Assembly: GCA_044228435.1 (NCBI GenBank)
Contig: JBGAUW010000010.1
Location: 98,722 to 162,721, forward strand
Length of the DNA: 64,000 bases
Source: Bog-950 sp044228435
GTDB lineage: Bacteria > Bacteroidota > Bacteroidia > Chitinophagales > LD1
Direction of reading: 5' to 3'
Positions 24,684 through 34,208 of the stretch are shown one piece after another (position 1 is the stretch's first letter; the number at the start of each line of letters is the position of its first letter). Made by a program: the position numbers and the translations under genes. A model generated the notes under the pieces. It had not been told where the DNA came from, searched no databases, and was given only the letters and a program-made list of their open reading frames with translations.

Positions 24684-24734
24684 TGGAATGATGGATAGAT
24701 ACATGTTTCTGGAGTGAATCTATCCATCATTCCA
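24684..24734. repeat. 17-bp inverted repeat with ATTCC short-period tail
   Basis: TGGAATGATGGATAGAT (24684-24700) is matched perfectly by ATCTATCCATCATTCCA (24718-24734) around a 17-base loop. The right arm continues as loose ATTCCA units (CTATTCCAACATTCCGG to about 24751). It separates yceI from the second pirin gene and could act as a terminator or transcript stabiliser, but it also looks like another short-period repeat family. Confidence 0.7.
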
Positions 24735-24773
24735 CTATTCCAACATTCCGGTTTTAATAAAAAGGAGGAGAAA

Positions 24774-25643
24774 ATGAACAAGGTAATAGAGAAGGTAATC
24801 AGCCCGCCGGCACCGCATATGGTAGGCGATGGCTTTAGGGTACACCATTTCTTTCCGGGTGCAGCCGGCGATATGGCCCGCATGAGCCCATTCTTTTTAA
24901 TGGACTATAACGCCAAAATAGAGTTTGCACCCACAGAGCATCTGCGCGGGGTAGGTGTACATCCGCACCGCGGTTTCGAAACCGTTACGTTTGCATACCA
25001 TGGCAAAGTAGCGCACCACGATAGTGCCGGTAATAGTGGCGTTATAGGTGAGGGCGATGTTCAATGGATGACAGCAGCCAGCGGTATTTTGCATAAAGAA
25101 TATCACGAGCAGGAGTTTTCGCGGAAGGGTGGCGCCTTTCAAATGGTGCAGCTTTGGGTAAACCTGCCCGCTCAGTATAAAATGAACCCGCCTAAATACC
25201 AGGGGCTTACCGCGTCCTCCATGGGCAAATATGAGCTGCCCGATGGCAAGGGCCATGTAGATGTAGTGGCTGGCGAATTTAAAGGAGTTAAAGGGGCTGC
25301 CTCTACTTTTACACCTATACACGCTTATAACATGTACCTACAGGCTAACGCTACTACCGATTTTGAATTACCTGCAAATTACAATACAGGCTTATTGGTG
25401 GTAGAGGGAGAAGTGACGGTAAATGGCGAAAAAGTGCCTACCGACCACTTTGTGCTTTTTAAGAATGAAGGCACCAAAATTGAACTGGAAGCGATTGGCA
25501 AAGCAACCATTTTGGTATTAAGCGGCGAACCTATTAACGAACCGATTGTTGCATACGGACCGTTTTTAATGAACACCAAACAGGAAATTATGCAGGCATA
25601 TGATGATGTTAATAGCGGAAAATTCGGATATTTAGAAAGTTAA
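24774..25643 (+). CDS. Pirin family protein
   Basis: 289 residues from ATG 24774. This start is chosen because AAAGGAGG at about 24761-24768 is a full Shine-Dalgarno sequence, rare in this phylum; the longer frame from 24714 lies in the hairpin. The pirin N domain shows FRVHHFFPGAAGDMARMSPFFLMDY, then VGVHPHRGFETVTFAYHG with the metal-binding histidines, GDVQWMTAASGILHKEY and the VQLWVNLPA motif. The C domain ends with YGPFLMNTKQEI. It is a classical pirin (PF02678/PF05726 layout) likely to bind iron; quercetinase or regulator roles are known in the family. It probably belongs to the redox cluster started at 23131. Confidence 0.93.
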   Translation: MNKVIEKVISPPAPHMVGDGFRVHHFFPGAAGDMARMSPFFLMDYNAKIEFAPTEHLRGVGVHPHRGFETVTFAYHGKVAHHDSAGNSGVIGEGDVQWMTAASGILHKEYHEQEFSRKGGAFQMVQLWVNLPAQYKMNPPKYQGLTASSMGKYELPDGKGHVDVVAGEFKGVKGAASTFTPIHAYNMYLQANATTDFELPANYNTGLLVVEGEVTVNGEKVPTDHFVLFKNEGTKIELEAIGKATILVLSGEPINEPIVAYGPFLMNTKQEIMQAYDDVNSGKFGYLES

Positions 25644-25710
25644 GAAATACATCAAGCCCATTAGAATTAAAAAATGGGCCTATTTTGCGACCCTTAAACA
25701 AATAGACAAA

Positions 25711-26268
25711 ATGAAAGTTACTATCATATCGGGTAGCCCAAGACACAACAGTGTAACAGTGCACATTGCCAAATACCTGCTAAAGTTTTTTTCGGAAAAA
25801 TATACAGGCCACCAGTTTCAGTTTATCGACCTGAAAGAAGACCAAATACCTTTTATACAAAAAGTATGGAGCACCATTAACGATGTGCCCGAAGAGTTTA
25901 AAGAACTGGCTGAGAAGGTTTATTCGGCCGATGCATTTATACTGCTTACTCCCGAATATAACGGCAGCATGTCGTCGGCAATCCGTAATTTGTTCGACCA
26001 CTTCCCTAAACAAACCAAAAAGGTATTTGGTATAGCTACTGCCAGCGAAGGCGCTATGGGGGGAATACGTGCGGCAGTGGGTATGCAAAACCAGGTATGT
26101 GCATGGTTTGGAATACCTTGCCCTAACATGCTTGTTATACCCGGTATGCTGGCAAAATTTGATGGCGACGGTAACCTTACCGAGGAGAAGTTTTTAAATA
26201 ACATTATGGGCTTTGCCAATGAGTTTATTTGGCTAGCCGAGGCGGTGCATACTAAAAAACAAGCTTAA
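25711..26268 (+). CDS. NAD(P)H-dependent FMN reductase family protein
   Basis: 185 residues with a flavodoxin-like fold. The FMN phosphate loop is SGSPRHNSVTVHIA at the start, followed by LLTPEYNGSMSSAIRNLFDHF (the TPEYNxSxxxxLKN-type FMN/isoalloxazine motif) and ATASEGAMGGIRA. It reduces flavins, quinones or azo compounds with NAD(P)H. In the cluster with pirins, DoxX and a LigB-type dioxygenase it fits detoxification of quinones and catechols. Length is normal. Confidence 0.92.
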   Translation: MKVTIISGSPRHNSVTVHIAKYLLKFFSEKYTGHQFQFIDLKEDQIPFIQKVWSTINDVPEEFKELAEKVYSADAFILLTPEYNGSMSSAIRNLFDHFPKQTKKVFGIATASEGAMGGIRAAVGMQNQVCAWFGIPCPNMLVIPGMLAKFDGDGNLTEEKFLNNIMGFANEFIWLAEAVHTKKQA

Positions 26269-26278
26269 AACAACTACT

Positions 26279-26692
26279 ATGTTTAAACAAATTCTTTCTA
26301 CCAAAGTTAGCGCCTTACAGGCAGGCCTTGCATTATTGCTATTGCGTGTAGGGGTGGGTGTTTTAATGATTCCGCACGGCTACCAGAAAATGGTAAAGTT
26401 TGACGAAATACAGGGCAAGTTTATGGAGTTTATGGGCCTTAGTGCCGGGGTTTCGTTATCGCTAACTATAGGTGCCGAACTTTTCTGTTCTATATTACTT
26501 GTAGCTGGTTTATTTACCCGTTTCTCATTAGTGCCATTGATTATAGCCATGGCTGTGGCACTGTTTAAAGCGCATAACGGCGAAATTTTTGGCGATGGCG
26601 CGCAAGCAGGATTATACTTAATGGCTTATGTGGCATTGCTTATAGCCGGCCCCGGGAAGTTTAGCGCCGATGCCTTGGTGCTAAAAAAGTAA
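26279..26692 (+). CDS. DoxX family membrane protein
   Basis: 137 residues with four predicted membrane helices. The DoxX signature is at the start: LALLLLRVGVGVLMIPHGYQKMVKF, followed by F-M-G-L-S and A-E-L-F-C-S-I-L-L-V-A-G-L-F-T-R-F. It begins 10 bases after the FMN reductase stop and ends 9 bases before the dioxygenase, so these three form an operon. DoxX proteins are inner-membrane partners of redox systems; here the link to the reductase and dioxygenase is positional. Confidence 0.93.
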   Translation: MFKQILSTKVSALQAGLALLLLRVGVGVLMIPHGYQKMVKFDEIQGKFMEFMGLSAGVSLSLTIGAELFCSILLVAGLFTRFSLVPLIIAMAVALFKAHNGEIFGDGAQAGLYLMAYVALLIAGPGKFSADALVLKK

Positions 26693-26701
26693 ACTGTCTC
26701 T

Positions 26702-27583
26702 ATGAACCGCCTTGCATTTATTCACTCATCAATTGGAGGGTTAATAGCCATGTCCGGACTAAACGAATTACATAAGTTTTCTGAAACGCTTACCGCGCAG
26801 GATAAAAAAATGCCGGTGCTGTTTATAGGCCACGGTAGCCCCATGAACGCCATTGAGGATAATGAGTTTTCGGAGCGCTGGCTGCAAATGGCCAAAGAGG
26901 TTCCGCAACCGCGGGCGGTGCTATGTATAAGTGCCCACTGGCTAACACGCGGCACGCACGTTACGGCCATGCAGCATCCAAAAACCATTCACGATTTTGG
27001 CGGATTTCCGCAGGCATTGTTTGATGTGGAATATCCTGCACCGGGCAGCCCGCTTATAGCCGGGGAAGTGAAAGAGATAATTAAAAGCACCAACGTAGGA
27101 TTAGATCACGATTGGGGCCTGGACCACGGCACCTGGAGCGTTGTAAAGCGCATGTACCCCGATGCAAAAATACCCGTGCTGCAACTAAGTATAGATTACC
27201 ACCAATCCGGTCAATACCATTTTAACCTGGCTAAAGAGTTAGCTGCATTGCGCAAAAAAGGTGTGCTTATAATTGGCAGCGGCAACATGGTACATAACCT
27301 GGGCATGCTTGCCGTTGATAAGTTTAACGAGCCCAACTACGGCTTTGATTGGGCCCATCAAATGAATACCACTTTTAAAAAACACATTGCAGAAAGAAAT
27401 TACCAGCCACTAATCAATTACGAAACGCTGGGCCCGGCAGCTAAATTGGCCATACCTACGCCAGACCATTATTACCCAATGTTATATAACCTGGGTTTAA
27501 TAGAAACAGCCGATGAAATTTCTTTCTTTAACGATAAGGCAGTTGCCGGTTCGCTTACTATGACCTCGTTTAAAGCGGGCTAA
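26702..27583 (+). CDS. ygiD: LigB-type extradiol dioxygenase (YgiD/4,5-DOPA dioxygenase family)
   Basis: 293 residues. After an N-terminal extension of about 35 residues comes the class III dioxygenase core: MPVLFIGHGSPMNAIEDNEF with the iron ligand His, CISAHWLTRGTHVTA, the DHDWGLDHGTWSVVKRMYPDA segment (His ligands) and GSGNMVHNLGML. Family members open the ring of catecholic substrates such as DOPA with O2 and a metal ion. The gene closes the redox operon. Its stop codon TAA (27581-27583) interlocks with the TAG of the convergent TPR gene (27580-27582), so no terminator can lie between them. The in vivo substrate is unknown. Confidence 0.92.
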   Translation: MNRLAFIHSSIGGLIAMSGLNELHKFSETLTAQDKKMPVLFIGHGSPMNAIEDNEFSERWLQMAKEVPQPRAVLCISAHWLTRGTHVTAMQHPKTIHDFGGFPQALFDVEYPAPGSPLIAGEVKEIIKSTNVGLDHDWGLDHGTWSVVKRMYPDAKIPVLQLSIDYHQSGQYHFNLAKELAALRKKGVLIIGSGNMVHNLGMLAVDKFNEPNYGFDWAHQMNTTFKKHIAERNYQPLINYETLGPAAKLAIPTPDHYYPMLYNLGLIETADEISFFNDKAVAGSLTMTSFKAG

Positions 27584-28968
27584 GCATTTATTACCTGCTC
27601 CATCAATCCCCCATACATTTTCATAAAGCCACGTTGGCTATGGCTATAGTGCGGCTCAAGTGCAGCCTTATTTACTTTGTTTTTAATTTTCATTTTGGCC
27701 AACACCCCTATAGTATAAAACAGGTGGTTGTAATCGCAGTTATCGAAGGTGTAGTTTTTCCGTTTTAAAAACTTAAGGTTCTTTTTGCTTTGGGCAATAG
27801 CCTGCTGGTAATCGGCGGTCACTAAAAAATATAGATTATCTATCATGCGCAAAAACACATCGGCCGTATCGGTAATTTCTTTACGCCGCGCTTTTTGTAA
27901 TTCGCGGATTAGCTCAAGAGCCTGGTCAAATTTTTTCTGATACAAATACAGCAAGGCATACAACCTTATGGCTTCAATACGGTAATATAACCCGGCATTA
28001 CTTTCTAAAAATTTCCTCATATGCTTATCCAGGTGCTGCTCCAGCAAATCATAGTCAGCACATACCATAGCCACACAGGCAAACATAAAAAGCTGGTAGT
28101 ATGACCCCTGCATTTGTAGAGGCAAAGCCTCGAATGCTTCCTTATAAAGTGCCATAGCCTCCTTAAACTGAGACCGGTGAGAAAGTATAGTAGCCATCAT
28201 ACCGTAAGCTGATGCGAGAAAAGCATCATCTATCCCCGGCGCCCATTGCTTGGTGCATTGCAGGCATTTTTGCGCATGCTCTAAAGCTACTTCCTGGTTA
28301 TCTATATAATCTTTGGCATATAGTGCCATACATATTTGGTAATAAGAGTAAGCAGCAGGGTCTTTTTGTTCATCGGGCTTACTCCAAATTGCTTCTATAT
28401 TTTTTAAAGCTTTTGGCCCGTAGGGTAATCCCTTACCGTTAAGAAAATGGAACGCATTTTCGATATACACAAACTTATACTCCAGCACCCTAGGAGAAAA
28501 AGGAACATTATTTTTCAGAAAGGGTTTCAACCTATCGGCATAATATCGTAGTGCCTTAAGGTCCAGCACATCAAACGACATTTTCCGAATAGTTTCGAAG
28601 GCCGTTAGGTAAAACTCCTTTTGCAGGGCTGCATTTTTACCCGCCTTAACCTTGCGGTGTTGTATCCCTAATTCATGAAACAACACATGCGATAATGCTT
28701 TTTGCAACAGAAAGGCAATAACATCGGTAAAATTTCCCGAGGTAAGCGTTTGGAAAATTTTTTCGGTAACCAGCGAGCATAATTTATCAAAATGCGAAGC
28801 CGAAATTTTAAGTGCGGCGGCTGTTACCGGCGGCAACTTGCGTTTGGATAAGGCCACCTTTAGCATAGCATCCAGCAGTTCCCTCTCGCGTGGTGAGTAT
28901 TTAGCCTGCGAAACCTTCTTTATCTCATCGGCGCTTAAGGTGGTAATTATATCGTATGCTTTGTTCAA
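27580..28968 (-). CDS. Hypothetical TPR-like helical protein, 462 aa
   Basis: 462 residues, almost entirely helical, with tetratricopeptide-like pairs in the second half (for example EAMALYKEAFEALPLQ, FDQALELIRELQKAR, DYQQAIAQSKKNLKFLKRK). The N-terminal 100 residues have an S-x-x-E-x-K/R rich helical pattern (LSADEIKKVSQAKYSPRERELLDAMLKVALSKRK) that I do not recognise. There is no signal peptide or membrane segment, so it is probably a cytosolic scaffold. It is monocistronic and overlaps the dioxygenase gene by 4 bases at the stop codons. The divergent gene starts at 29111. Confidence 0.85.
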   Translation of the reverse strand: MNKAYDIITTLSADEIKKVSQAKYSPRERELLDAMLKVALSKRKLPPVTAAALKISASHFDKLCSLVTEKIFQTLTSGNFTDVIAFLLQKALSHVLFHELGIQHRKVKAGKNAALQKEFYLTAFETIRKMSFDVLDLKALRYYADRLKPFLKNNVPFSPRVLEYKFVYIENAFHFLNGKGLPYGPKALKNIEAIWSKPDEQKDPAAYSYYQICMALYAKDYIDNQEVALEHAQKCLQCTKQWAPGIDDAFLASAYGMMATILSHRSQFKEAMALYKEAFEALPLQMQGSYYQLFMFACVAMVCADYDLLEQHLDKHMRKFLESNAGLYYRIEAIRLYALLYLYQKKFDQALELIRELQKARRKEITDTADVFLRMIDNLYFLVTADYQQAIAQSKKNLKFLKRKNYTFDNCDYNHLFYTIGVLAKMKIKNKVNKAALEPHYSHSQRGFMKMYGGLMEQVINA

Positions 28969-29110
28969 TGCTTCAGTTTTTTCGGCACCCGAATAACGAG
29001 ATTTACGGCGTTATGTGCAATTGTTTAATACACCAATTAATATGCTGTTAAAATTACCATCACAATTTATCAATGTATTGATTTACTTTACTTAACAATT
29101 TAGAAACAAT

Positions 29111-30328
29111 ATGAGAGCATTTATGTTCACCTGGCTACTTATGCTGGGCACCTCTTTTTTATTTGCATCGCAAAACCGCAAAGTACTGATAATAGGAATA
29201 GATGGCACCCGCAGCGATGCCTTCGTACAAGCCAACACACCCAATATAGACGGACTGTTAAGCAATGCTACCTTCAGCTACGATTCGTGGCATACCGGTA
29301 TTACCATCAGCGGCCCTTCGTGGAGCACCATATTAACCGGCGTAAACTGGAACAAGCACGGCATAACGGATAATAGCTTTACCGCGCCTAACTTTCTTCA
29401 ATATCCTCCGCTGCCAACTTTGGCCAAACAAATTAAACCTAGCCTTAATTGCTCGATTGTAGCAGAGTGGGACCCTTTAATTGACGATATTACCAACGCC
29501 AGTTGGAACCACGCCGTTAAAGCATTAGACGGCAGCACCTACCCTACTGCCGATTCAGCCGTTATCGAATTACAAAACCCCGACCTGGATTTGTTGTTTA
29601 CCTACTTCGACCATGTTGATTTAACAGGGCACAGCAGCCAGTTTACCCCAACAAATGCCCTTTATATCTCCGCTATACAACAGGTAGATACAGCAGTTGG
29701 CCAAATACTAACAGCTTTGCATAACCGGCCTACCTACGCTAACGAAGACTGGCTGATACTGGTAATAACCGACCATGGTGGTAAAAGCTTTTTCCACGGA
29801 GGAAACAGTTATGAAGAGCGGCATATTTGGTGGATAGCCAACGGCAGCATGGTGGCAGCACAACAAATTACTAAAGCCGATCCGGGCACTTATAACTGCA
29901 ATACCAATTTTGTATTTAATGCCACTTGTGTAGATACTGCTGTAATGCGGCAATCGCCGGTGCAGGCCGACATTATGGTTACCGCCCTGCATTACCTTAT
30001 TTACGATTCGGGTATTAACCCCGAAACCAAATCCGAGTGGGATTTAGATGGAAAATCGTGGTTAGTTATTCCTACTGCCATTAATGATTTTGATGCGGAT
30101 CAAAATCTTGCGATTTATCCTAATCCTTCGTCAGGCACCTTTACGCTATCGGGCTTAAACCAAACAAGTAACCAAAGCCCTGTGGTTGAAATTTTTTCTG
30201 CCGATGGACGCAGAGTTTATAGCGCAGTGGCTACTCAAACCAACATGGTTGTAGATGTAAGCAAACTACAAAAGGGTGTTTACATGCTGCAAACCGGCAA
30301 CACGGTTAAAAAGTTAGTGCTTAATTAA
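29111..30328 (+). CDS. Secreted nucleotide pyrophosphatase/phosphodiesterase-like enzyme, T9SS cargo
   Basis: 405 residues. Signal peptide MRAFMFTWLLMLGTSFLFA, then an alkaline-phosphatase-superfamily core: VLIIGIDGTRSDAF (metal-binding Asp), GPSWSTILTGV (the segment that carries the nucleophile), FDHVDLTGHSS and ITDHGGKSFFHGG (metal-binding Asp/His). The closest pattern is the type I phosphodiesterase/ENPP family, which hydrolyses nucleotide or phosphodiester bonds. Residues 330-405 (LAIYPNPSSGTFTLSGLN, ending LQTGNTVKKLVLN) are a type A sorting domain, so the enzyme is placed outside the cell by the type IX system. Its stop interlocks with that of the convergent GH27 gene. Confidence 0.9.
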   Translation: MRAFMFTWLLMLGTSFLFASQNRKVLIIGIDGTRSDAFVQANTPNIDGLLSNATFSYDSWHTGITISGPSWSTILTGVNWNKHGITDNSFTAPNFLQYPPLPTLAKQIKPSLNCSIVAEWDPLIDDITNASWNHAVKALDGSTYPTADSAVIELQNPDLDLLFTYFDHVDLTGHSSQFTPTNALYISAIQQVDTAVGQILTALHNRPTYANEDWLILVITDHGGKSFFHGGNSYEERHIWWIANGSMVAAQQITKADPGTYNCNTNFVFNATCVDTAVMRQSPVQADIMVTALHYLIYDSGINPETKSEWDLDGKSWLVIPTAINDFDADQNLAIYPNPSSGTFTLSGLNQTSNQSPVVEIFSADGRRVYSAVATQTNMVVDVSKLQKGVYMLQTGNTVKKLVLN

Positions 30329-31728
30329 TTGCCCTTGGCATTTACAACGCATACGTAAGTAGCATGCGGTTGTAAAGTTACTGTACCACAATCGGCACTT
30401 TGGTATGTTTTAGCCTTGCCGGTATTATTAAAATAGGCATACGCAAACCCCTGTTTAATCTGGCGTTTATAAATCCAAACGCCATTTTTCTTACCGGTTA
30501 ATTCGGCCTGTTTACCCAGTTCATCCTGGTTTATTTCAATCAGTTTGGTATCCATTAAAATGGCTTTCGTTTCAGCATTCATGTTGCGTAAATCGCAACT
30601 GCTAAGCAGGGGGGCATTAAGCATACACCACAGGGCCATGTGCGTTTGGTATTCTACATCCGTCATGCCCTTATACTTTCCGTTTCCGCCGGTGGCTTTG
30701 CCTTCTCCGTAATTTCCTACGGTCATCATATCGGGGTCGTTCCAGTGTCCGGGGCCGGCGTATTTATATAATTTGGTTTGCTTTTTTAAAATGCTTTTAA
30801 AGCTGCCATACCAAAAAGGCCCTCCGTTCCAGGTATCAATAATATCGGGTGTGGTGCGCCAATAGTTACCTCCTACCTGCTCGCCCCACTTCCAGGGTGC
30901 AAACAGGCCCCAGTTACATAAGCTGTATACTATGCTGCGGCCCGAGCCTTTAAGTGCATTGCCCATTTTAGTATAGCGGTCTATGGCTTCTTTTTTCTTC
31001 CATGGCACAAAACAAAAATCGTACTTCAGCAAATCAATCCCCCATTCTGCATACGCTTTGGCATCAATCTCTTCGTGCTGAAAGCCCCCAAAGCACTTGC
31101 CACAGGTTTTATCGCCGGCATCGGAATATATACCCAATTTAAGGCCTTTGCTATGCACATAATCCGATAGCCATTTAATACCGTGCGGAAATTTAGCCGA
31201 ATCAGGCACGGGCCTTCCATCAGCATCACGCGAGGCGGCATGCCAGTAATCATCCATGTTAATATACTGGTAACCTAAATCGCGCATACCTGTGCTTACC
31301 ATAGCATCGGTTATTTCTATCACCAGTTTTTCATCCAGCGTATTGGTAAACACGTTCCAGCTGTTCCAGCCCATGGGTGGGGTAAGGCATAGTTTATCGC
31401 CAATCTCAATTTTCAATTCTTCGGTGGCTGTGCCTTTATCATTCGTTGCCGTAACTTTTACTTTATACGAGCCTGCTTCTTTTACCAGCCCGGTAATAAT
31501 ACCGTTGGTAGGGTTTATAGCTAAACCTTTGGGCAGGTTATCGGCCTTAAAAGTTATTGGCCTTTGGCCCGTAGCGGGCACGGTAAACAGAAATTCGGTA
31601 TTAGGATAGTTGCCTGTAATGGTGGCTCCGTGAAAAACAGGCGGGCCTTCAAACAATAAAGGGGTATTTTGTGCGCCTGAGTGTGCGCAAAAAAGGAGGC
31701 TTAACAAAACTATAACAGAAACTTTCAT
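30325..31728 (-). CDS. GH27 alpha-galactosidase-like glycoside hydrolase
   Basis: 467 residues from ATG 31728 (MKVSVIVLLSLLFCAHSGAQ signal peptide; the longer frame to 31761 would precede it). A putative Ig domain (LPKGLAINPTNGIITG) covers about residues 40-115. The GH27 barrel follows: PPMGWNSWNVF, GYQYINMDDYWH, LKLGIYSDAGDKTCGK, LLKYDFC with the nucleophile Asp near residue 235, and DIIDTW with the probable acid/base Asp. WNDPDMMTVGN and LWCMLNAPLLSSCDLRNM complete the signature. It removes alpha-galactosyl or related residues in the periplasm. It fits the glycan-degrading set with GH1, GH92 and GH31 in this window. Confidence 0.94.
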   Translation of the reverse strand: MKVSVIVLLSLLFCAHSGAQNTPLLFEGPPVFHGATITGNYPNTEFLFTVPATGQRPITFKADNLPKGLAINPTNGIITGLVKEAGSYKVKVTATNDKGTATEELKIEIGDKLCLTPPMGWNSWNVFTNTLDEKLVIEITDAMVSTGMRDLGYQYINMDDYWHAASRDADGRPVPDSAKFPHGIKWLSDYVHSKGLKLGIYSDAGDKTCGKCFGGFQHEEIDAKAYAEWGIDLLKYDFCFVPWKKKEAIDRYTKMGNALKGSGRSIVYSLCNWGLFAPWKWGEQVGGNYWRTTPDIIDTWNGGPFWYGSFKSILKKQTKLYKYAGPGHWNDPDMMTVGNYGEGKATGGNGKYKGMTDVEYQTHMALWCMLNAPLLSSCDLRNMNAETKAILMDTKLIEINQDELGKQAELTGKKNGVWIYKRQIKQGFAYAYFNNTGKAKTYQSADCGTVTLQPHATYVCVVNAKGN

Positions 31729-31859
31729 GCGGGTGGGTGTTTGAATTAAAATATTCAACAAAATAAACGTTTCATTTGTTGTTTCCTATTGTTGTGCTAA
31801 AAATGACTATTGGAGTGATTTAATGTGTTTTTTGTTTACCATATAAACCCACCTTATTA

Positions 31860-34208
31860 ATGAAGGCAAAACTTTTAGCCTGTGCATTTTTGTTTTTAGG
31901 CGTTTCTGTTTTTTCGCAAAACAAGCCCGAGCGCTTTACTATTAGCGGCTCAATAAAAGATAGTAAGACCGGGGAAGAGTTAATAGGCGCTACGGTATAT
32001 CTTAAAGACACCGCTGGTATAGGTACTATAACCAATGCTTACGGTTTCTTTTCACTTACCATTCCGCGCGATAAAACCCAGTTGGCTATAAGGTATATCG
32101 GATACGATGATTATCTTTTTAATATCGACTCTGCTAAAAACCAAAACATAAGCATTTCGCTTACCCCGGCATCTAAAAGCCTGAAGGAAGTAGAAATAAA
32201 AGCAACCAGGGAAGATGATAACATTAGATCGGCACAGGTAAGCGCCGTTAGCCTGGATGTAAAGCAACTGGAGAAAATACCGGTGCTGTTTGGCGAAAAA
32301 GACTTACTAAAAACTATTCAGTTATTGCCCGGCGTACAACCGGCAAGTGAAGGCAACAGCGGTTTTTATGTGCGCGGCAGCAGTAACGACCAAAACCTGA
32401 TATTACTGGACGAGGCCCCGGTTTACAATGCCTCGCATTTGCTGGGCTTCTTCTCCGTATTTAATAACGATGCTATTAAAGATGCTACCCTTTATAAAGG
32501 CAACATGCCGGCTGAGTATGGCGGCCGTTTAGCCAGCGTGCTGGATATAAAAATGAAAGACGGCAATAGCAAAGAATATGTAATAGGCGGTGGCATAGGT
32601 ATAATCTCTTCGCGACTGAACATAGAAGGACCCATAGTGCGCGACAAAGGTTCGTTTATTATTACAGGTCGCCGTACGTATGGCGATTTATTTTTAAAGC
32701 TTTCGAAGAACGAAAACGTAAAAAAGAGCATACTCTATTTTTATGATATAAACGCTAAAGCCAATTACCGTATTGGTAAGCGCGACCGTATATTTATTTC
32801 CGGCTACTTCGGGCAGGATAAATTTGGCTTTCAGGACCGGTTTAGCTTAGTTTATGGCAATGCGACAGCTACCGCCCGCTGGAACCACGTTTTTAGCGAC
32901 AAGCTTTTTAGCAACACCGCCTTTGTGTTTAACGACTTTAACTACACCGTTGGTGTTAATGTAGCCAGCATAAATATAAAATCTGTAATTCGCGATTATG
33001 GTATAAAGGAAGATTTAGAGTTGTTCGTTAACTCTAAAAACAAAATCAAGTTCGGCTTTCTTACCACATTTCACACCATAGTACCGGGCCAACTCGTTTC
33101 GCAGGATACGGCACGGATAGGTAATATATTTTTAACCAAAAATTATGGCTGGGAAAATGCCATTTATGCGCAGCACGAGGTTTCGCTTTGGAATAAAGTT
33201 ACCATTAACTATGGTATCCGCCTTTCTATCTTCAGCCAAACAGGGCCATCTAAATACTTTGAGTTTCCGCAAGAGGATGTTATAGATACTTTTGATTTGA
33301 AGTTGGGTAAATTCAACAAAACTTATGTAAACCCTGAGCCCCGTGTTTCGGTAAGCTATAACTTTATTAAAAACATGAGTTTTAAGGCTGCATACAGCCG
33401 CAATGTGCAGAACCTGCACCAACTTTCGGCAACCACTACCTCATTTGCTACCGACCGCTGGATAATGACCAGTAATAATGTAAAGCCCCAGATTGCCGAC
33501 CAGGTAAGCGCCGGGTACTTTGTAAATTTCTATAAAGATATGTTTGAAGTGTCGGTAGAAGGTTACTATAAATGGATGCAGAACCAGATAGATTACAAAA
33601 AAAACGCAACACTCCGCGCTAACGAAACGGTAGAAACTGAATTGATATATGGCGTGGGCCGGGCTTATGGGGCCGAGTTTTTCTTTAAAAAGAGAAAGGG
33701 CAAATTTACCGGTTGGGTTAGTTACACACTAAGCCGGTCGGAAAGAAAATTTGAAGGAATTAACCGCACTACCTGGTTCCCCAGTCGCTACGACCGCACC
33801 CACGATTTAAGCGTTGTGCTGATGTATGATATTACACCGCGCATCAACGTCTCGGCCACCTGGGTATATTATACCGGTTTAGCAACCACTTTCTTAAATG
33901 GTAAGTATTTTGTAGGCGGGCAGATTGTTCCAAAATACGGCGACAGAAATCAGGACCGTTTCCCGGCCTATCACCGTTTGGATATTGGTGCCACCTTTGT
34001 TCTAAAAAAACGCAAAACATGGGAGCACGACCTGAACGTAAGCATATACAATTTATATGCGCGTAAAAATGCATATACTATAGATTTCCAGGTAGATACC
34101 GACAATAACACCACCTACTTTGAAAAAACGTATCTATTCCGCATTGTGCCTTCCATAACTTATAACTTTAAATTTTCGATAGCTCCGCCAAACAAAAAAG
34201 CAAAATGA
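31860..34208 (+). CDS. TonB-dependent outer-membrane receptor
   Basis: 782 residues. Signal peptide MKAKLLACAFLFLGVSVFSQ, then a carboxypeptidase-D regulatory-like domain (ISGSIKDSKTGEELIGATV, residues about 27-110), a plug (LLPGVQPASEGNSGFYVRGSSNDQNLILLDEAPVYNASH, typical of this group) and a beta-barrel that ends in aromatic-rich strands. It imports a large substrate across the outer membrane using TonB energy. The next gene overlaps by 4 bases (ATGA) and encodes a DUF4249 lipoprotein; this receptor/DUF4249 pairing recurs in Bacteroidota and is distinct from SusC/SusD, so the ligand is probably not a simple polysaccharide. Confidence 0.94.
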   Translation: MKAKLLACAFLFLGVSVFSQNKPERFTISGSIKDSKTGEELIGATVYLKDTAGIGTITNAYGFFSLTIPRDKTQLAIRYIGYDDYLFNIDSAKNQNISISLTPASKSLKEVEIKATREDDNIRSAQVSAVSLDVKQLEKIPVLFGEKDLLKTIQLLPGVQPASEGNSGFYVRGSSNDQNLILLDEAPVYNASHLLGFFSVFNNDAIKDATLYKGNMPAEYGGRLASVLDIKMKDGNSKEYVIGGGIGIISSRLNIEGPIVRDKGSFIITGRRTYGDLFLKLSKNENVKKSILYFYDINAKANYRIGKRDRIFISGYFGQDKFGFQDRFSLVYGNATATARWNHVFSDKLFSNTAFVFNDFNYTVGVNVASINIKSVIRDYGIKEDLELFVNSKNKIKFGFLTTFHTIVPGQLVSQDTARIGNIFLTKNYGWENAIYAQHEVSLWNKVTINYGIRLSIFSQTGPSKYFEFPQEDVIDTFDLKLGKFNKTYVNPEPRVSVSYNFIKNMSFKAAYSRNVQNLHQLSATTTSFATDRWIMTSNNVKPQIADQVSAGYFVNFYKDMFEVSVEGYYKWMQNQIDYKKNATLRANETVETELIYGVGRAYGAEFFFKKRKGKFTGWVSYTLSRSERKFEGINRTTWFPSRYDRTHDLSVVLMYDITPRINVSATWVYYTGLATTFLNGKYFVGGQIVPKYGDRNQDRFPAYHRLDIGATFVLKKRKTWEHDLNVSIYNLYARKNAYTIDFQVDTDNNTTYFEKTYLFRIVPSITYNFKFSIAPPNKKAK

